Shown: positions 1 to 8,633, counted from the stretch's first letter. The stretch: DNA of 35,389 bases from Anaerolineae bacterium (GCA_022843745.1 JALHNB010000066.1:1-35389), one strand, 5' to 3'. Program-made: numbers and translations. Notes: generated by a model not told the origin, from the letters alone.

Positions 1-2
1 AA

Positions 3-365
3 TTGGATCGTATCAACGATTTTCAATATCTGCTCAAGGTCGTGCTGCCGCTTTCCGGGCCGATCATCGCCGTCCTCTTCCTGTTTTACGGTGTCTGGCA
101 CTGGAATCAGTATTTCCTGGCGCTGATTTTCCTGAGCAGTAAAGAATTGTTCCCGCTACAATTGGTTATGCGCGAAATCCTGGTCTTCAACCAGCTTGAT
201 TTGTCGATGCTGTCGGACATCCGGCAGATGGCGCTCCAGCAGGGTTTGAAAGAACAGTTAAAATTCACGGTACTGGTGGTATCATCACTGCCTGTGATGC
301 TGATTTACCCACTGGTACAAAAATATTTCGTTACAGGCATCACGCTCGGCGCGGTCAAAGGCTGA
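3..365 (+). CDS. Carbohydrate ABC transporter permease (YtcP/LplC-like), C-terminal part
   Basis: The gene enters from outside the window, so only its last 120 residues are seen. The N-terminal stretch DRINDFQYLLKVVLPLSGPI is the second half of the EAA loop of binding-protein-dependent permeases, which contacts the ATPase subunit. It is followed by hydrophobic segments at about residues 17-33 and 88-108 and by a short polar tail ending GAVKG, usual for sugar permeases of the YtcP/LplC type. It should sit in the cytoplasmic membrane and import an oligosaccharide delivered by the binding protein encoded about 100 bp downstream on the same strand. The apparent TTG at position 3 is not a real start. 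The family is secure; the substrate is not, although the downstream fucosidases suggest fucosylated glycans. Confidence 0.88.
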   Translation: MDRINDFQYLLKVVLPLSGPIIAVLFLFYGVWHWNQYFLALIFLSSKELFPLQLVMREILVFNQLDLSMLSDIRQMALQQGLKEQLKFTVLVVSSLPVMLIYPLVQKYFVTGITLGAVKG

Positions 366-466
366 TGCGCGATTGTAAATTGGAGAAAGGATTGGCGTTA
401 TCGCAGAGTGTTTATGGCGTATCACAATATAGTTCGCAATATTTTTGAATTAAGGAGACTCGAATA

Positions 467-2146
467 ATGAGTAGTAAAACATTGAAAACCCTATTTCTGA
501 TCCTCTTGCTCACGCTGGTTGTGGGTGCGGTTCAGGGGCAGGGCGTGGCGGTGAACCCCGCTGGCGAACTGCCGATTGTCAACGAGCCGGTCACGATCAG
601 GATTTTGATGGTGCAGACGACAGGCGTCGAAGACTATAACAATGGCAACAAATTTACAGAATGGGTCGAGGAACAGACCGGCATCAACATGGAATTCGAA
701 GTTGTGCCGTCGGCTGATGCCCGCACCAAACTGAACATCACCCTGGCAAGCGGTGAGCTGCCGGATGTGCTCGCGGGCTTCCCGATTGACGCGGGCTTGC
801 TGGCGCAGCAGGGCGCGGAGGGTCAATTCCTCCCGCTGAACGACTATATCGAAAATTCCGGCTTCTGGACGAAGCAGGCTTTCCAGGAAGAACGCCCCTA
901 TCTGCTGCCGCTGATTACGTCACCGGATGGCAATATCTACGGCCTGCCGGACATTAACGAATGCTTCCACTGCTTCACATCGCAGAAAATGTGGATTTAT
1001 CAGCCCTGGTTGGACGCGGTTGGCATGGAAATGCCCACGACCACCGAGGAATTCTACCAGGTTCTGAAGGCCTTCAAGGAACAAGACCCGAACGGCAACG
1101 GCATCGCCGACGAAGTAGCTTTCTCTGGTCAGATTCTCGAAGGCGGCTGGCACCAACCGATTGACGAGTTTATTATGCAGTCGTTCGTGTACTATGACCG
1201 CATTTCCGAACGCAATCAACAGCGTTTGCTGCTGGATGAGGATGGCAAAGTTCAGGTCGCTTATGCCCAACCCGGCTTTGCTGAAGGCCTGAAATATCTG
1301 AATCGTTTGTACAGCGAAGGCCTGATCGACCCGAATGCCTTCACCCAGGATAATTCGCAGATTCGCACACTGGCAAACAACCCCGATGTCAACATCCTCG
1401 GCGCGACGGGCGCGGGTTGGCCTGGTATGTTCGCCCAGGTTCAGTTTAAAGCTGATGGTGGACGACTCGAAGATTGGGTTTCCGTCCCTGTGCTTGAGGG
1501 GCCGAATGGCTTCCGTGAAACCGCCTATGTACCATTTGGTTTCGCTCCTGGCCGTTGGGTCGTGACCAGCGCGGCGGAAAACCCCGAAGCTGCCTTCCGT
1601 TTGGGCGACTTCCTCTACAGCCGCGATGCCACAATCCGCAACGTGTTTGGTGAAGAAGGTGTTGATTGGGCATGGGCCAGCGAAGGCATGACGGGAATCG
1701 ACGGCAAGCCAGCGCTTTATGACAACCTGCACCAGTGGACTGAGGAAATTCAGAATCAATCCTGGCAGCAGGCCGCAGTCACCTACCGTACATCGGAATT
1801 CCGCCTCGGCCAGAACGCAGAAGGTGAATACATCGAGACGATGCTGTACGCGGCGACTGCCGATAACATGATGCCCTATGTCCGCCCAATTGATCGCCTG
1901 ATCCCGCCCCTGACTCTTTCCGAAGATCAGGCTCGCGAATTGGCTGACCTGCGGCTGGCAATCGAAACCTATGTGGACGAAATGTTCGTCAATTTCGTCG
2001 TCGGTAACGCCGATGTCGATGCCGAGTGGGAAAATTATCTTGCCACGCTGGAATCGCTCGGACTGCCGCGCCTCCAGGAAATCTTCCAGGAAGCCTATGA
2101 CGCGCAGGCTGTCGCTGGCAGCGAAATGCAGCGCGAAGGCGGCTGA
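467..2146 (+). CDS. Extracellular solute-binding protein, LipO/family 1 type
   Basis: A 559-residue periplasmic or cell-surface binding protein for an ABC sugar importer. Residues 1-25 form a signal peptide: a short basic start, the core LFLILLLTLVVGAV, and a likely signal peptidase I site near QGQG. No lipobox cysteine follows, unlike many Gram-positive-type binding proteins. The mature part resembles LipO-like proteins that partner LplB/YtcP permeases, with a VTIRIL strand near the N-terminus, a DVLAGFP region and a DPNGNGIADEVAFS loop that is common in this group. AAGGAG at 452-457 lies nine bases before the ATG and supports the start. It follows the permease fragment by about 100 bp and precedes two fucosidases, so the ligand may be a fucosylated oligosaccharide; that is inference from position only. 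Confidence 0.9.
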   Translation: MSSKTLKTLFLILLLTLVVGAVQGQGVAVNPAGELPIVNEPVTIRILMVQTTGVEDYNNGNKFTEWVEEQTGINMEFEVVPSADARTKLNITLASGELPDVLAGFPIDAGLLAQQGAEGQFLPLNDYIENSGFWTKQAFQEERPYLLPLITSPDGNIYGLPDINECFHCFTSQKMWIYQPWLDAVGMEMPTTTEEFYQVLKAFKEQDPNGNGIADEVAFSGQILEGGWHQPIDEFIMQSFVYYDRISERNQQRLLLDEDGKVQVAYAQPGFAEGLKYLNRLYSEGLIDPNAFTQDNSQIRTLANNPDVNILGATGAGWPGMFAQVQFKADGGRLEDWVSVPVLEGPNGFRETAYVPFGFAPGRWVVTSAAENPEAAFRLGDFLYSRDATIRNVFGEEGVDWAWASEGMTGIDGKPALYDNLHQWTEEIQNQSWQQAAVTYRTSEFRLGQNAEGEYIETMLYAATADNMMPYVRPIDRLIPPLTLSEDQARELADLRLAIETYVDEMFVNFVVGNADVDAEWENYLATLESLGLPRLQEIFQEAYDAQAVAGSEMQREGG

Positions 2147-2209
2147 TCGGATTTTGCGTTCATTCTGTGATGGGTGGATGTGGATTTAGTCATTCGATCT
2201 GATAATGTT

Positions 2210-2237
2210 GTAGGGGCGCAATATATTGCGCCCCTAC
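2210..2237. repeat. Palindromic repeat, family A (perfect 28-bp palindrome)
   Basis: Each arm is GTAGGGGCGCAATA, giving a perfect inverted repeat with no loop. It belongs to the dispersed family with GTAGGGGC/GCCCCTAC ends seen at least nine times in this window, always between genes. It lies between the binding protein and the first fucosidase. There is no U-tract, so it is not a standard terminator, though the RNA hairpin could affect mRNA stability. Confidence 0.9.
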
Positions 2238-2286
2238 GGACGCTGCCCGATTGTTTCGCCAAACAGCATCATCCATCATAGCCATT

Positions 2287-2313
2287 GTGGGCGATCCGTC
2301 GGGTCGCCCCTAC
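2287..2313. repeat. Palindromic repeat, family A (imperfect unit)
   Basis: GTGGGCGA, then a short GC-rich middle, then TCGCCCCTAC, about 50 bp after the perfect palindrome. The right end keeps the family terminus GCCCCTAC while the left end is GTGGGC instead of GTAGGGGC. The two units may be one compound element. A reading frame runs through it into the fucosidase, but that extension is repeat DNA and not protein. Confidence 0.75.
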
Positions 2314-2409
2314 ACAAAACTTCCCGAATTTATTGGACAAACTTATCATTCTTCAGCACACTCTTATTTTGATGTTGCAAATTTATATTCTTTTATAGGA
2401 GTTACAACG

Positions 2410-3639
2410 ATGGCTAAACCCGTATCAGCTCAAGGGCTTGAGTGGTTTCAGGACGCTCGTTTTTCGATGTTCATCCACTGGGGATTGTATTCGATCCTCG
2501 CCAAGCAGGAATGGGTGATGCACACGGATCGCATTCCTGTGCCTGAGTACGAAAAACTCGTCCCTCAGTTTAACCCGGTCAAATATAACGCCGACGAGTG
2601 GGTGAGTATCGCCGCCGACGCGGGGCAAAAATTCATGGTCATCACCAGCCGCCACCACGATGGCTTTAGCATGTATGACACGGCTCTGAGCGACTACAAA
2701 GTGACGAATACGCCCTTCAAGCGCGACCCGATCCGCGAACTGGCCGACGCAGTTGCCCGCCGGAATGACGTAAAACTTGGCTTCTATAGTTCGCTGCTGG
2801 ACTGGCATCATCCGGCGTATCGTTTCCGCGAGGAAAGTGGCCTGGCGTGGTCGGATTATCTCGAATTCTTGCACGGGCAGGTGCGCGAACTTTGCACCAA
2901 TTACGGCGAAGTGGTCGAAATCTGGTTTGATGGCGACTGGCCGCATCACCCATTCGACGAAACGAATCAGTATTTCAAGGCAGGCGGCTCGTTCGAGTAC
3001 GACAAACTTTACGACATGATCCACACGTTACAGCCGGACTGTGTTATTCACAACAACCGTCACGATAAGCCGCTGCCGGGTGAGGATGTTCAGGGTTTTG
3101 AGCAAGATTTGCCGGGGATGAACACGGCGGGCTTTAACGAGACGAAGATTTACGGCCTGCCGATTGAAGTGTGCATGACGATTAACGGGCATTGGGGATA
3201 CAGCGCGGGCGACTATAACACCAAGTCGGTGCGCAATCTCGTCCATATGCTGGTGCGGAGTGCCAGTGTCGGCGGCAATTATCTGCTCAACGTCGGCCCG
3301 ACTCCCGAAGGCGAAATCGTCCCGCAGCACGCCGAACGCCTGCGCGGGGTAGGGGAGTGGCTGAAATCAAACGGCGAGTCGGTCTATGGCACACGCGCGG
3401 GGGCGATTGCGCCGAGTGCGGTATCGGTCAGCACGCGCAAGGGCGATACCCACTATGTGCATCTTTTGGATTATGTGAGCGATAGCGTGACGTTGAAAGG
3501 CGCTCCCGCCAGCATCACACAGGCGAAGCTGTTGAAAAATGGCGAGGCGGTGCAGATGGAACGCAGCGGCGACGATCTGATATTGACCGTGCCGGATACG
3601 CAGCGCGATCCGATTGATACGGTGGTCGTGTTGTCGTAA
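2410..3639 (+). CDS. Alpha-L-fucosidase, GH29 (paralog 1)
   Basis: A 409-residue glycoside hydrolase releasing alpha-linked L-fucose from glycans. GH29 marks are clear: RFSMFIHWG near residues 17-25, [12 protein letters not shown] at 79-90, [16 protein letters not shown] at 122-137 and EIWFDGDW at 170-177, whose D174 is the expected nucleophile. ANYLLNVGP-type sequence ([15 protein letters not shown]) closes the catalytic barrel, followed by a C-terminal beta domain. There is no signal peptide, so it should act in the cytoplasm on imported oligosaccharides. The open frame extends back to 2251, but AGGAG at 2397-2401 and the match of [14 protein letters not shown] to the start of the next gene fix the ATG at 2410. 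It lies downstream of ABC importer genes and is duplicated immediately downstream. Confidence 0.93.
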   Translation: MAKPVSAQGLEWFQDARFSMFIHWGLYSILAKQEWVMHTDRIPVPEYEKLVPQFNPVKYNADEWVSIAADAGQKFMVITSRHHDGFSMYDTALSDYKVTNTPFKRDPIRELADAVARRNDVKLGFYSSLLDWHHPAYRFREESGLAWSDYLEFLHGQVRELCTNYGEVVEIWFDGDWPHHPFDETNQYFKAGGSFEYDKLYDMIHTLQPDCVIHNNRHDKPLPGEDVQGFEQDLPGMNTAGFNETKIYGLPIEVCMTINGHWGYSAGDYNTKSVRNLVHMLVRSASVGGNYLLNVGPTPEGEIVPQHAERLRGVGEWLKSNGESVYGTRAGAIAPSAVSVSTRKGDTHYVHLLDYVSDSVTLKGAPASITQAKLLKNGEAVQMERSGDDLILTVPDTQRDPIDTVVVLS

Positions 3640-3650
3640 AGGGAATACAA

Positions 3651-3690
3651 CCTCACCCCCATCCCCTCTCCAACACATTGGAGAGGGGAG
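3651..3690. repeat. C-rich hairpin repeat, family B
   Basis: CCTCACCCCCATCCCCTCTCC, a short A/T-rich loop, then GGAGAGGGG. The arms at 3663-3671 and 3680-3688 pair over nine bases. Similar units occur near 19810, 28540 and 32925. It sits in the 98-bp spacer between the two fucosidase genes. There is no run of T after it, so termination is not implied. Confidence 0.8.
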
Positions 3691-3737
3691 CAAAAGACAA
3701 GGTTATCTTGGGGCTTGGTATTGAATAGGACAAGAAA

Positions 3738-4961
3738 ATGGCGAAACAGGTATCGGCGCAGGGGCTACAGTGGTTTCAGGATGTTCGGTTTGGCATGTTC
3801 ATTCATTGGGGGCCGTCGGCTATTCCGGCGCGGCATGACTGGATTATGGCTGCTGAGTCGATTCCCGTGCCGGAGTACGAAAAATTCGCTGCACAATTTA
3901 ACCCGACGAAATTCAGCGCTGACGAGTGGGTGAGTATTGCCGCCGATGCCGGGCAAAAGTACATGGTCTTTACCAGCCGCCACCACGATGGCTTTAGCAT
4001 GTACGACACAGCATTAAGCGATTACAAGATCACCAACTCACCATTTGGGCGCGATCCGGTGCGCGAACTGGCGGATGCAATTGCCCGACGCGGCGACATC
4101 AAGCTCGGATTTTATAGCTCGGTGCTTGATTGGCATCACCCAGCCTATCGTTTTCGTGACGAAAGTGGGTTAGCGTGGTCGGATTATCTTGAATTTTTGC
4201 ATGGGCAGGTGCGCGAACTCTGCACGAATTACGGCGAACTGGCCTGCCTGTGGTTCGATGGGGACTGGCCTCGCCACCAGCTTCCCGCAGAACACGCCTA
4301 TTTCAAGGCGGGTGGGTCATTCGAGTATGACAAACTTTATGACCTGATCCACACTTTGCAGCCGGGCGCGGTAGTGCTGAATAATCGCCATGATGAGCCG
4401 CTGTCGGGTGAAGATGTTCAGGGTTTTGAGCAGGATTTGCCGGGGATGAACACGGCGGGCTTTAATCCCTCTACTGTCTACACATTTCCGCTGGAAGTGT
4501 GCATGACGATTAACGATCACTGGTTCTACGTCGACGGCAGCCGCAATCACAAATCGGCGCGACAGCTTGTACAATATCTGGCGCGGAGTGCCAGCGCCGG
4601 GGCGAATTATTTGCTCAATGTCGGTCCAACCACCGAGGGTGAAATTCTGCCGCAGCACGCCGAGCGACTGCGCAGAGTCGGCAAATGGCTAAAAGTGAAT
4701 GGCGAGTCCATTTATGGGACGCGCGCTGGAACGATTGCGCCGACAGCGGTAACGGTCAGCACGCGCAAAGGGAATACCCATTACGTCCATATTCTCGACA
4801 ATGTAAGTGATTATGTGGTTTTGAATGATGTGCCTGCCCAGAGTGCGCGATTACTCTCCAATGGCCTGCCCGTCGAAATGCAGCGAAAAGAGGGCAAGCT
4901 CATTCTGATCGTGCCGGAATCTCAGCGCGACTCGATGGATACTGTCGTCGTGTTGTCGTAA
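3738..4961 (+). CDS. Alpha-L-fucosidase, GH29 (paralog 2)
   Basis: A 407-residue GH29 enzyme, closely similar to the preceding gene along its whole length (same MAK-VSAQGL-WFQD start, same [26 protein letters not shown] and LCTNYGEL blocks). The candidate nucleophile is D174 in LWFDGDW. It has no signal peptide, so it is probably cytoplasmic. Differences cluster around the active-site rim: [10 protein letters not shown] becomes [10 protein letters not shown] at residues 26-35, and [20 protein letters not shown] becomes [20 protein letters not shown]. This suggests a change in linkage or aglycone preference after duplication. AGGA at 3727-3730 lies eight bases before the ATG. It probably shares an mRNA with the upstream genes and ends at the hairpin at 4974-5005. 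Confidence 0.93.
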   Translation: MAKQVSAQGLQWFQDVRFGMFIHWGPSAIPARHDWIMAAESIPVPEYEKFAAQFNPTKFSADEWVSIAADAGQKYMVFTSRHHDGFSMYDTALSDYKITNSPFGRDPVRELADAIARRGDIKLGFYSSVLDWHHPAYRFRDESGLAWSDYLEFLHGQVRELCTNYGELACLWFDGDWPRHQLPAEHAYFKAGGSFEYDKLYDLIHTLQPGAVVLNNRHDEPLSGEDVQGFEQDLPGMNTAGFNPSTVYTFPLEVCMTINDHWFYVDGSRNHKSARQLVQYLARSASAGANYLLNVGPTTEGEILPQHAERLRRVGKWLKVNGESIYGTRAGTIAPTAVTVSTRKGNTHYVHILDNVSDYVVLNDVPAQSARLLSNGLPVEMQRKEGKLILIVPESQRDSMDTVVVLS

Positions 4962-4973
4962 TACGTGATAAAA

Positions 4974-5005
4974 ATGCTGCTGGCGAATTCGTTCGTCAGC
5001 AGCAT
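4974..5005. terminator. Bidirectional intrinsic terminator between convergent genes
   Basis: The 14-base arm ATGCTGCTGGCGAA pairs with TTCGTCAGCAGCAT across the tetraloop TTCG, with one G-T pair. On the minus strand the stem is followed by TTTTATC, a reasonable U-tract for ending the small membrane-protein gene. On the plus strand four A residues precede the stem and the tail is CCAAAAATCTT, so termination of the fucosidase transcript is less certain. Confidence 0.75.
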
Positions 5006-5014
5006 CCAAAAATC

Positions 5015-5224
5015 TTATCGAGGCCAGTTGCGATCCACATAGACGCGGATCGGTGTGTTGCCACGGTTGCGCTGGATCGTCCAGCCCGCCAGCAGATAGC
5101 CACCGCCGATGAACATGAAGGCCGAGGCGACCATGAGCGCCAGAAGCTCCGGGAAAACGGCGATCATAAAGCCGAAAAACAGCAGCGCCGCGCCGGGAAT
5201 CCACCACATTGTTGAAGTTCTCAT
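5015..5224 (-). CDS. Small two-helix membrane protein (DUF3096-like)
   Basis: A 69-residue protein starting MRTSTMWWIPGAALLFFGF. Two hydrophobic helices, at about residues 7-23 and 27-46, flank a short turn holding FPELLA, and a basic tail with RNRGN and DRNWPR follows. The pattern of a glycine/hydrophobic helix, FPELL, then a second helix with an IGGGYL motif recalls the DUF3096 group of tiny bacterial membrane proteins, whose role is unknown. The open frame starts eight codons earlier at 5248, but GGGAG sits upstream of the internal ATG and nothing precedes the first, so I prefer 5224. It runs against the fucosidase genes and ends at the shared terminator. It is divergent from the mannonate-dehydratase-like gene. 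Confidence 0.65.
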   Translation of the reverse strand: MRTSTMWWIPGAALLFFGFMIAVFPELLALMVASAFMFIGGGYLLAGWTIQRNRGNTPIRVYVDRNWPR

Positions 5225-5272
5225 TTTTTCCAATACTCCCTTTTTCATGACATTAATTTTACGGTGCGCAGG

Positions 5273-5301
5273 TTAACCGTATATCAATGGCGTATTAGAA
5301 T
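5273..5301 (+). promoter_or_regulatory. Candidate sigma-70-type promoter
   Basis: TTAACC at 5273-5278 and TAGAAT at 5296-5301 are separated by 17 bases, and lie about 65 bp before the ATG at 5366. It is the best match in the divergent intergenic region and would drive the three-gene run to 7980. It is a sequence match only. Confidence 0.4.
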
Positions 5302-5365
5302 GGTGTCAAAATGGGGGCATGATTAACGCTACGCTAAAATAGGCATCACCAAAGGAGAAATCATC

Positions 5366-6337
5366 ATGAAAAACAAAAAAACCGAGTCAAAAATCAAGCT
5401 GTCGATGTACATTGACCCCGCGCCGAGCGACGACCAGCTTGCGTTCGCCAGCCAGCTTGGGCTGCAATGTGTCTACACCTGGGTGTCACCGGAGCAGTGC
5501 AGCTTTGAATATCTCGACGGCCTGCGGCGGAAGGTCGAGTCATACGGGCTGAAGCTGTGGAACGTGGGCAACCTGGACGTGGCGAAATCCGACAAAATCC
5601 ACCTGGCGCTGCCGGGTCGCGACGAGACAATTGAAAAATTTAAGCAAATGATTCGCAACCTGGGGCGGGCAGGCATCTATACGACGACGTTTACATGGGA
5701 AGCCGATGGCGTGTGGTCGTCGCCGCCGGGGGAGAGCCGGGGCGCATTGGCGCGGCGAGTCGATCTGAACGAGTTGCAGCAGCGCGGCCTGACTCATGGG
5801 CGTGTCTACACCGAGGACGAAATCTGGGCGAATTTTGAGTATTTTATGCGTCAGGTGATCCCAGTGGCGGAGGAAGCAGGCGTGAGATTATCGCTGCATC
5901 CCAATGACCCGCCGACCACCTCACTCGGCGGCATTCCTTGCCTGATTAACAGTTTTGAGACGTATACACGCGCCTTCGAGATCGCCAACAGCCCGAATCT
6001 CGGCATGGAATTTTGCACCGGATGCTGGCTGGAAGGCGGCAAATTGTTCGGCAATATGCTGGAAGCGATCCGCTATTTTGTCGAGCAGAAGCGCATTTTT
6101 ATCGTGCATTTCCGCAACGTGACCGCGCCGCTGCCGGAATTTACCGAGACATTTCTGGATAACGGCTATATGGATATGTACGAGGCGATGAAAATTTTCG
6201 TCGATACGGGCTACGACGGCACGATGATCCTCGACCACACGCCGGAGTTCGCGGGTGGGTACGCGCTCGGCGGCGGGACAGGCTACGCGATTGGCTACAT
6301 GCGGGCGCTGATCGAACGGGCGGAGAGTTCAGGCTGA
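5366..6337 (+). CDS. Mannonate dehydratase-like TIM-barrel enzyme (UxuA family)
   Basis: A 323-residue cytoplasmic enzyme of the xylose-isomerase-like barrel fold. UxuA enzymes dehydrate D-mannonate to 2-keto-3-deoxygluconate in hexuronate breakdown. Family marks are RLSLHPNDPP (H178, D181), MEFCTGCW (C217), IVHFRNV (H248) and ILDHTPEF (D290, H291), the set that in UxuA binds the metal and substrate. It is somewhat shorter than typical UxuA (about 350-390 residues), and the CTGS motif reads CTGC, so the substrate may differ. AAAGGAG ends about nine bases before the ATG. It heads a tight run with the next two genes. Next to fucosidases it suggests breakdown of uronate- and fucose-containing polysaccharide. 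A related sugar epimerase activity is the main alternative. Confidence 0.8.
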   Translation: MKNKKTESKIKLSMYIDPAPSDDQLAFASQLGLQCVYTWVSPEQCSFEYLDGLRRKVESYGLKLWNVGNLDVAKSDKIHLALPGRDETIEKFKQMIRNLGRAGIYTTTFTWEADGVWSSPPGESRGALARRVDLNELQQRGLTHGRVYTEDEIWANFEYFMRQVIPVAEEAGVRLSLHPNDPPTTSLGGIPCLINSFETYTRAFEIANSPNLGMEFCTGCWLEGGKLFGNMLEAIRYFVEQKRIFIVHFRNVTAPLPEFTETFLDNGYMDMYEAMKIFVDTGYDGTMILDHTPEFAGGYALGGGTGYAIGYMRALIERAESSG

Positions 6338-6338
6338 G

Positions 6339-7031
6339 ATGTATCGGAAAGCAACTACTTCTTATCCTGCTGGCGGTTTATGTTTAATTTGCAAGCATTG
6401 GATTAGCGGTGGTAATGCAGGATATTGGATTTGTTCGGCATTCCCAGACGGGATGCCTGAAGCGATTGCCAATGCTCACGTTGACCATCGCTATCTATTT
6501 CCTGGTGATAATGGCATCCACTTTGAGTTTGACGATGAAACATACCTATCAGAGGGTGATCTGGCTGATACGATCAAAGTGGTTGATCGTATCTATCAAA
6601 AGAACAATACCAAGCTATTGCAGGGGTTTCAATATCTGCGTCGTCATCATCAAATGGCGTGGAAAGCATTCGAAGAAGGAAGAATTTCGCAAGATGAATT
6701 GCTTGACGCACTTACAGAATGGCTTTTAAGAGATTGGTTAGATACTCACTGGCTAATTGGGGGAGTCGATGCAGAGTGGTTTAAGCTCGAAAACAATCTT
6801 TGGATAGAAGCTGCTCCCCCGTTTTCAACCCAAGCGCTTGACGCCATTGATCCATCGCTAGATCAACTGAAAGAGTACGATAGCCGACTGCTTGTTCCTG
6901 CACATAGAGATATCCCTGATGATTTTAGCGATGTGACCAGAGAAATTTTTCAGCGAGTTAATGCTGATCATGTGGTCATGTGGGAAAGCCGGAGGACATT
7001 TTTGCGCGAGAGATATTTCGACAGGTCGTGA
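6339..7031 (+). CDS. Uncharacterised protein with N-terminal Cys/His cluster
   Basis: A 230-residue protein whose function I do not recognise. The N-terminus has C15-x2-C18, C32 and then H47 and H50 within the block SAFPDGMPEAIANAHVDHRY and the following LFPGDNGIHFEFDD. The Cys/His spacing suggests a metal (probably zinc) site, and the FPDG...PGDNGI block looks like a conserved motif of an uncharacterised bacterial family. Residues 80-160 are predicted helical, with a Trp-rich segment (WLLRDWLDTHWLIGGVDAEW). There is no signal peptide or membrane segment. Its ATG follows the preceding TGA by a single base and the next gene begins seven bases after its stop, so all three are probably co-transcribed and translationally coupled. 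Base composition is more A+T rich than its neighbours, which hints at acquisition. Confidence 0.75.
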   Translation: MYRKATTSYPAGGLCLICKHWISGGNAGYWICSAFPDGMPEAIANAHVDHRYLFPGDNGIHFEFDDETYLSEGDLADTIKVVDRIYQKNNTKLLQGFQYLRRHHQMAWKAFEEGRISQDELLDALTEWLLRDWLDTHWLIGGVDAEWFKLENNLWIEAAPPFSTQALDAIDPSLDQLKEYDSRLLVPAHRDIPDDFSDVTREIFQRVNADHVVMWESRRTFLRERYFDRS

Positions 7032-7038
7032 GGGCGGA

Positions 7039-7980
7039 ATGACTGTAAAAACGGAATTTTCGAAAGCCGAGTTTGTCGAAATTCTTGCCAATTACGACTT
7101 GGGTGAATTTCGCGACTCGAAGCCGATCTCCAAAGGCACGGTGCAGACCAACTTTTGGCTTCAGACCGCCAAAGGCCAATTTGTGTTTCGCTATTACGAG
7201 AATCGTTCGCGCGAAATGGTTCTGTTCGAGTGCGATGTCATCCAACTTTTGACGCAGCATCACTATCCATGTCCGGCGGCGATGGCGAACAGGGAAGGGG
7301 CGTTTGTTGGGACGCACGGCGGCAAGCCCTACGTGATTTTCGAGTTTGTTGAAGGCCACTCGATTGAAAATCTGAACGCGGATCAGCGCGAACAGTTTAT
7401 TCAAAAAATCGCGCAACTGCACACCATCACCGAGGGGTATCAGCCAATTCACATCGAGCAGCGCTGGAATTACAGTGTCGAAATCTGCCGGGAGTTGGCG
7501 AGAAAAGCCGCCGCGAACATCAACACCGAAGCGGCGCGTGAGAAGCTGAAATGGCATGAAAATCAGCTCTCACAACTGCAACTCCCCGAATCGCTGCGGA
7601 AAGGCATTTGTCACGGCGATTTTTATTTTGAGAATATGCTGTTTCAGGACGGCCAATTTAAAGCGCTGCTGGATTTCGACGACGCGAACATGACGTTTCT
7701 GACCTTTGACGTGGTGGGGTTGATCGAAAAGTTCGCGTGGCCGTATCAGGAGGCGTTCGATTTTGGCATCGCGCGGGACGTGGTGCAGGCGTATACCAAA
7801 TATCGCGCCCTGAACGTCGATGAACAGCGGCATCTTTTTGACGTGTATAAACTGAGCATTATGATTGATTGCGTCTGGTACTTTGCGCGTGGAGATGCCG
7901 ACGATTTCTACGAGAAGCACAAAATCGAGCATCTGGAAAGCTGGGGGCGCGAGGGATTTTACGCGCAGCTTTTCGGGTGA
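7039..7980 (+). CDS. APH-family phosphotransferase (homoserine kinase II-like)
   Basis: A 313-residue kinase with the aminoglycoside phosphotransferase fold. The Brenner motif CHGDFYFENMLF supplies H192, D194 (catalytic) and N199, and LLDFDDA supplies the metal-binding D212. The order and spacing fit homoserine kinase ThrB type II and related small-molecule kinases such as N-acetylhexosamine 1-kinase. The open frame begins at 6961, but that would overlap the preceding gene. The ATG at 7039 has an AGGG-type site just upstream, and the protein MTVKTEFSKAEFVEIL has the expected length. It is the last gene of a three-gene run with the mannonate-dehydratase-like enzyme, which makes a sugar or sugar-acid substrate at least as likely as homoserine. 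Confidence 0.82.
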   Translation: MTVKTEFSKAEFVEILANYDLGEFRDSKPISKGTVQTNFWLQTAKGQFVFRYYENRSREMVLFECDVIQLLTQHHYPCPAAMANREGAFVGTHGGKPYVIFEFVEGHSIENLNADQREQFIQKIAQLHTITEGYQPIHIEQRWNYSVEICRELARKAAANINTEAAREKLKWHENQLSQLQLPESLRKGICHGDFYFENMLFQDGQFKALLDFDDANMTFLTFDVVGLIEKFAWPYQEAFDFGIARDVVQAYTKYRALNVDEQRHLFDVYKLSIMIDCVWYFARGDADDFYEKHKIEHLESWGREGFYAQLFG

Positions 7981-7990
7981 GTTTTTCGGT

Positions 7991-7996
7991 TATAAT
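7991..7996 (+). promoter_or_regulatory. Candidate -10 box
   Basis: A perfect TATAAT lies 47 bases before the Uma2 ATG, just after the preceding stop codon. The expected -35 position (about 7968-7973) shows no good hexamer, so this is a weak call. Confidence 0.3.
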
Positions 7997-8042
7997 GGCA
8001 CGATAACAGAAAACGCTCATCTTAAAATATGGGAGCGCAACA

Positions 8043-8585
8043 ATGGTGATTAAGCATAATTTGCATAGCATGGAAGAATTTGAAGCATTTATCGCTGAAC
8101 CAGAAAACGATGACCGCTTGTTCGAACTGATTAACGGGGAGATTATCGAAGTGTCGCCAGGACGCACCAGCAATTCAGGCTTTCCGCACATTATCAGTTT
8201 TGAAGTTCGGCTGTTTTGCCGCGATAACGATATTGTGTGTTATATCAGCGGCAGTGATGGAGCGTATAAAGTTGGCAATAATGTCGTTGTGCCGGATTTT
8301 GCGTATAAGAGAACTCCCCTGAGCGATGAATACCCTGACACTGCGCCGCCGTTGTGGGTAGTCGAAATTATCTCCCCAACGGACAAAGCGCCAGATATTC
8401 GCGACAAGCGCCAGATTTACCGCCGTGCAGGAATTCTGTTATGGGAATTTTATGGCCCGTCAAAAAGCATTGATGTGTATGCGCCCGGTCAGCCACTTCG
8501 TGAGGCAGGGATTGATGATGTTCTGGATGTAGGCGATCTGATTCCGGGGTTCACGCTGGCGGTGAAAACGATTTTTGGAGAGTAA
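8043..8585 (+). CDS. Uma2 family endonuclease
   Basis: A 180-residue protein of the Uma2 family (PF05685), a PD-(D/E)xK nuclease fold protein abundant in Cyanobacteria and Chloroflexota. The catalytic set is visible: D85 in VVPDFAYKR, E108 in WVVEIISPTDK and K122 in RDKRQIYRRAGILLWEFY. The N-terminus DDRLFELINGEIIEVSPG and the C-terminal GDLIPGFTLAVKTIF are also typical. GGGAG at 8031-8035 lies eight bases before the ATG. These genes are usually found in many scattered copies and have no settled biological role; restriction or mobile-element links have been proposed. It stands alone here, converging on the next gene, with a probable own promoter. Confidence 0.92.
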   Translation: MVIKHNLHSMEEFEAFIAEPENDDRLFELINGEIIEVSPGRTSNSGFPHIISFEVRLFCRDNDIVCYISGSDGAYKVGNNVVVPDFAYKRTPLSDEYPDTAPPLWVVEIISPTDKAPDIRDKRQIYRRAGILLWEFYGPSKSIDVYAPGQPLREAGIDDVLDVGDLIPGFTLAVKTIFGE

Positions 8586-8633
8586 GATTAAAAGTAAATT
8601 GAAAGCCAAAGAAGGAGCAAAGCTACATCCAAT

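Noticed and set aside
920-1759. Long antisense frame of 279 codons under the binding-protein gene
   Set aside because: It is the shadow of a GC-rich coding sequence; no domain is recognisable and the sense frame is fully explained.
2251-2409. N-terminal extension of the first fucosidase (open frame from 2251)
   Set aside because: The extension is repeat DNA (palindrome at 2287-2313) and the ribosome binding site and paralog comparison put the start at 2410.
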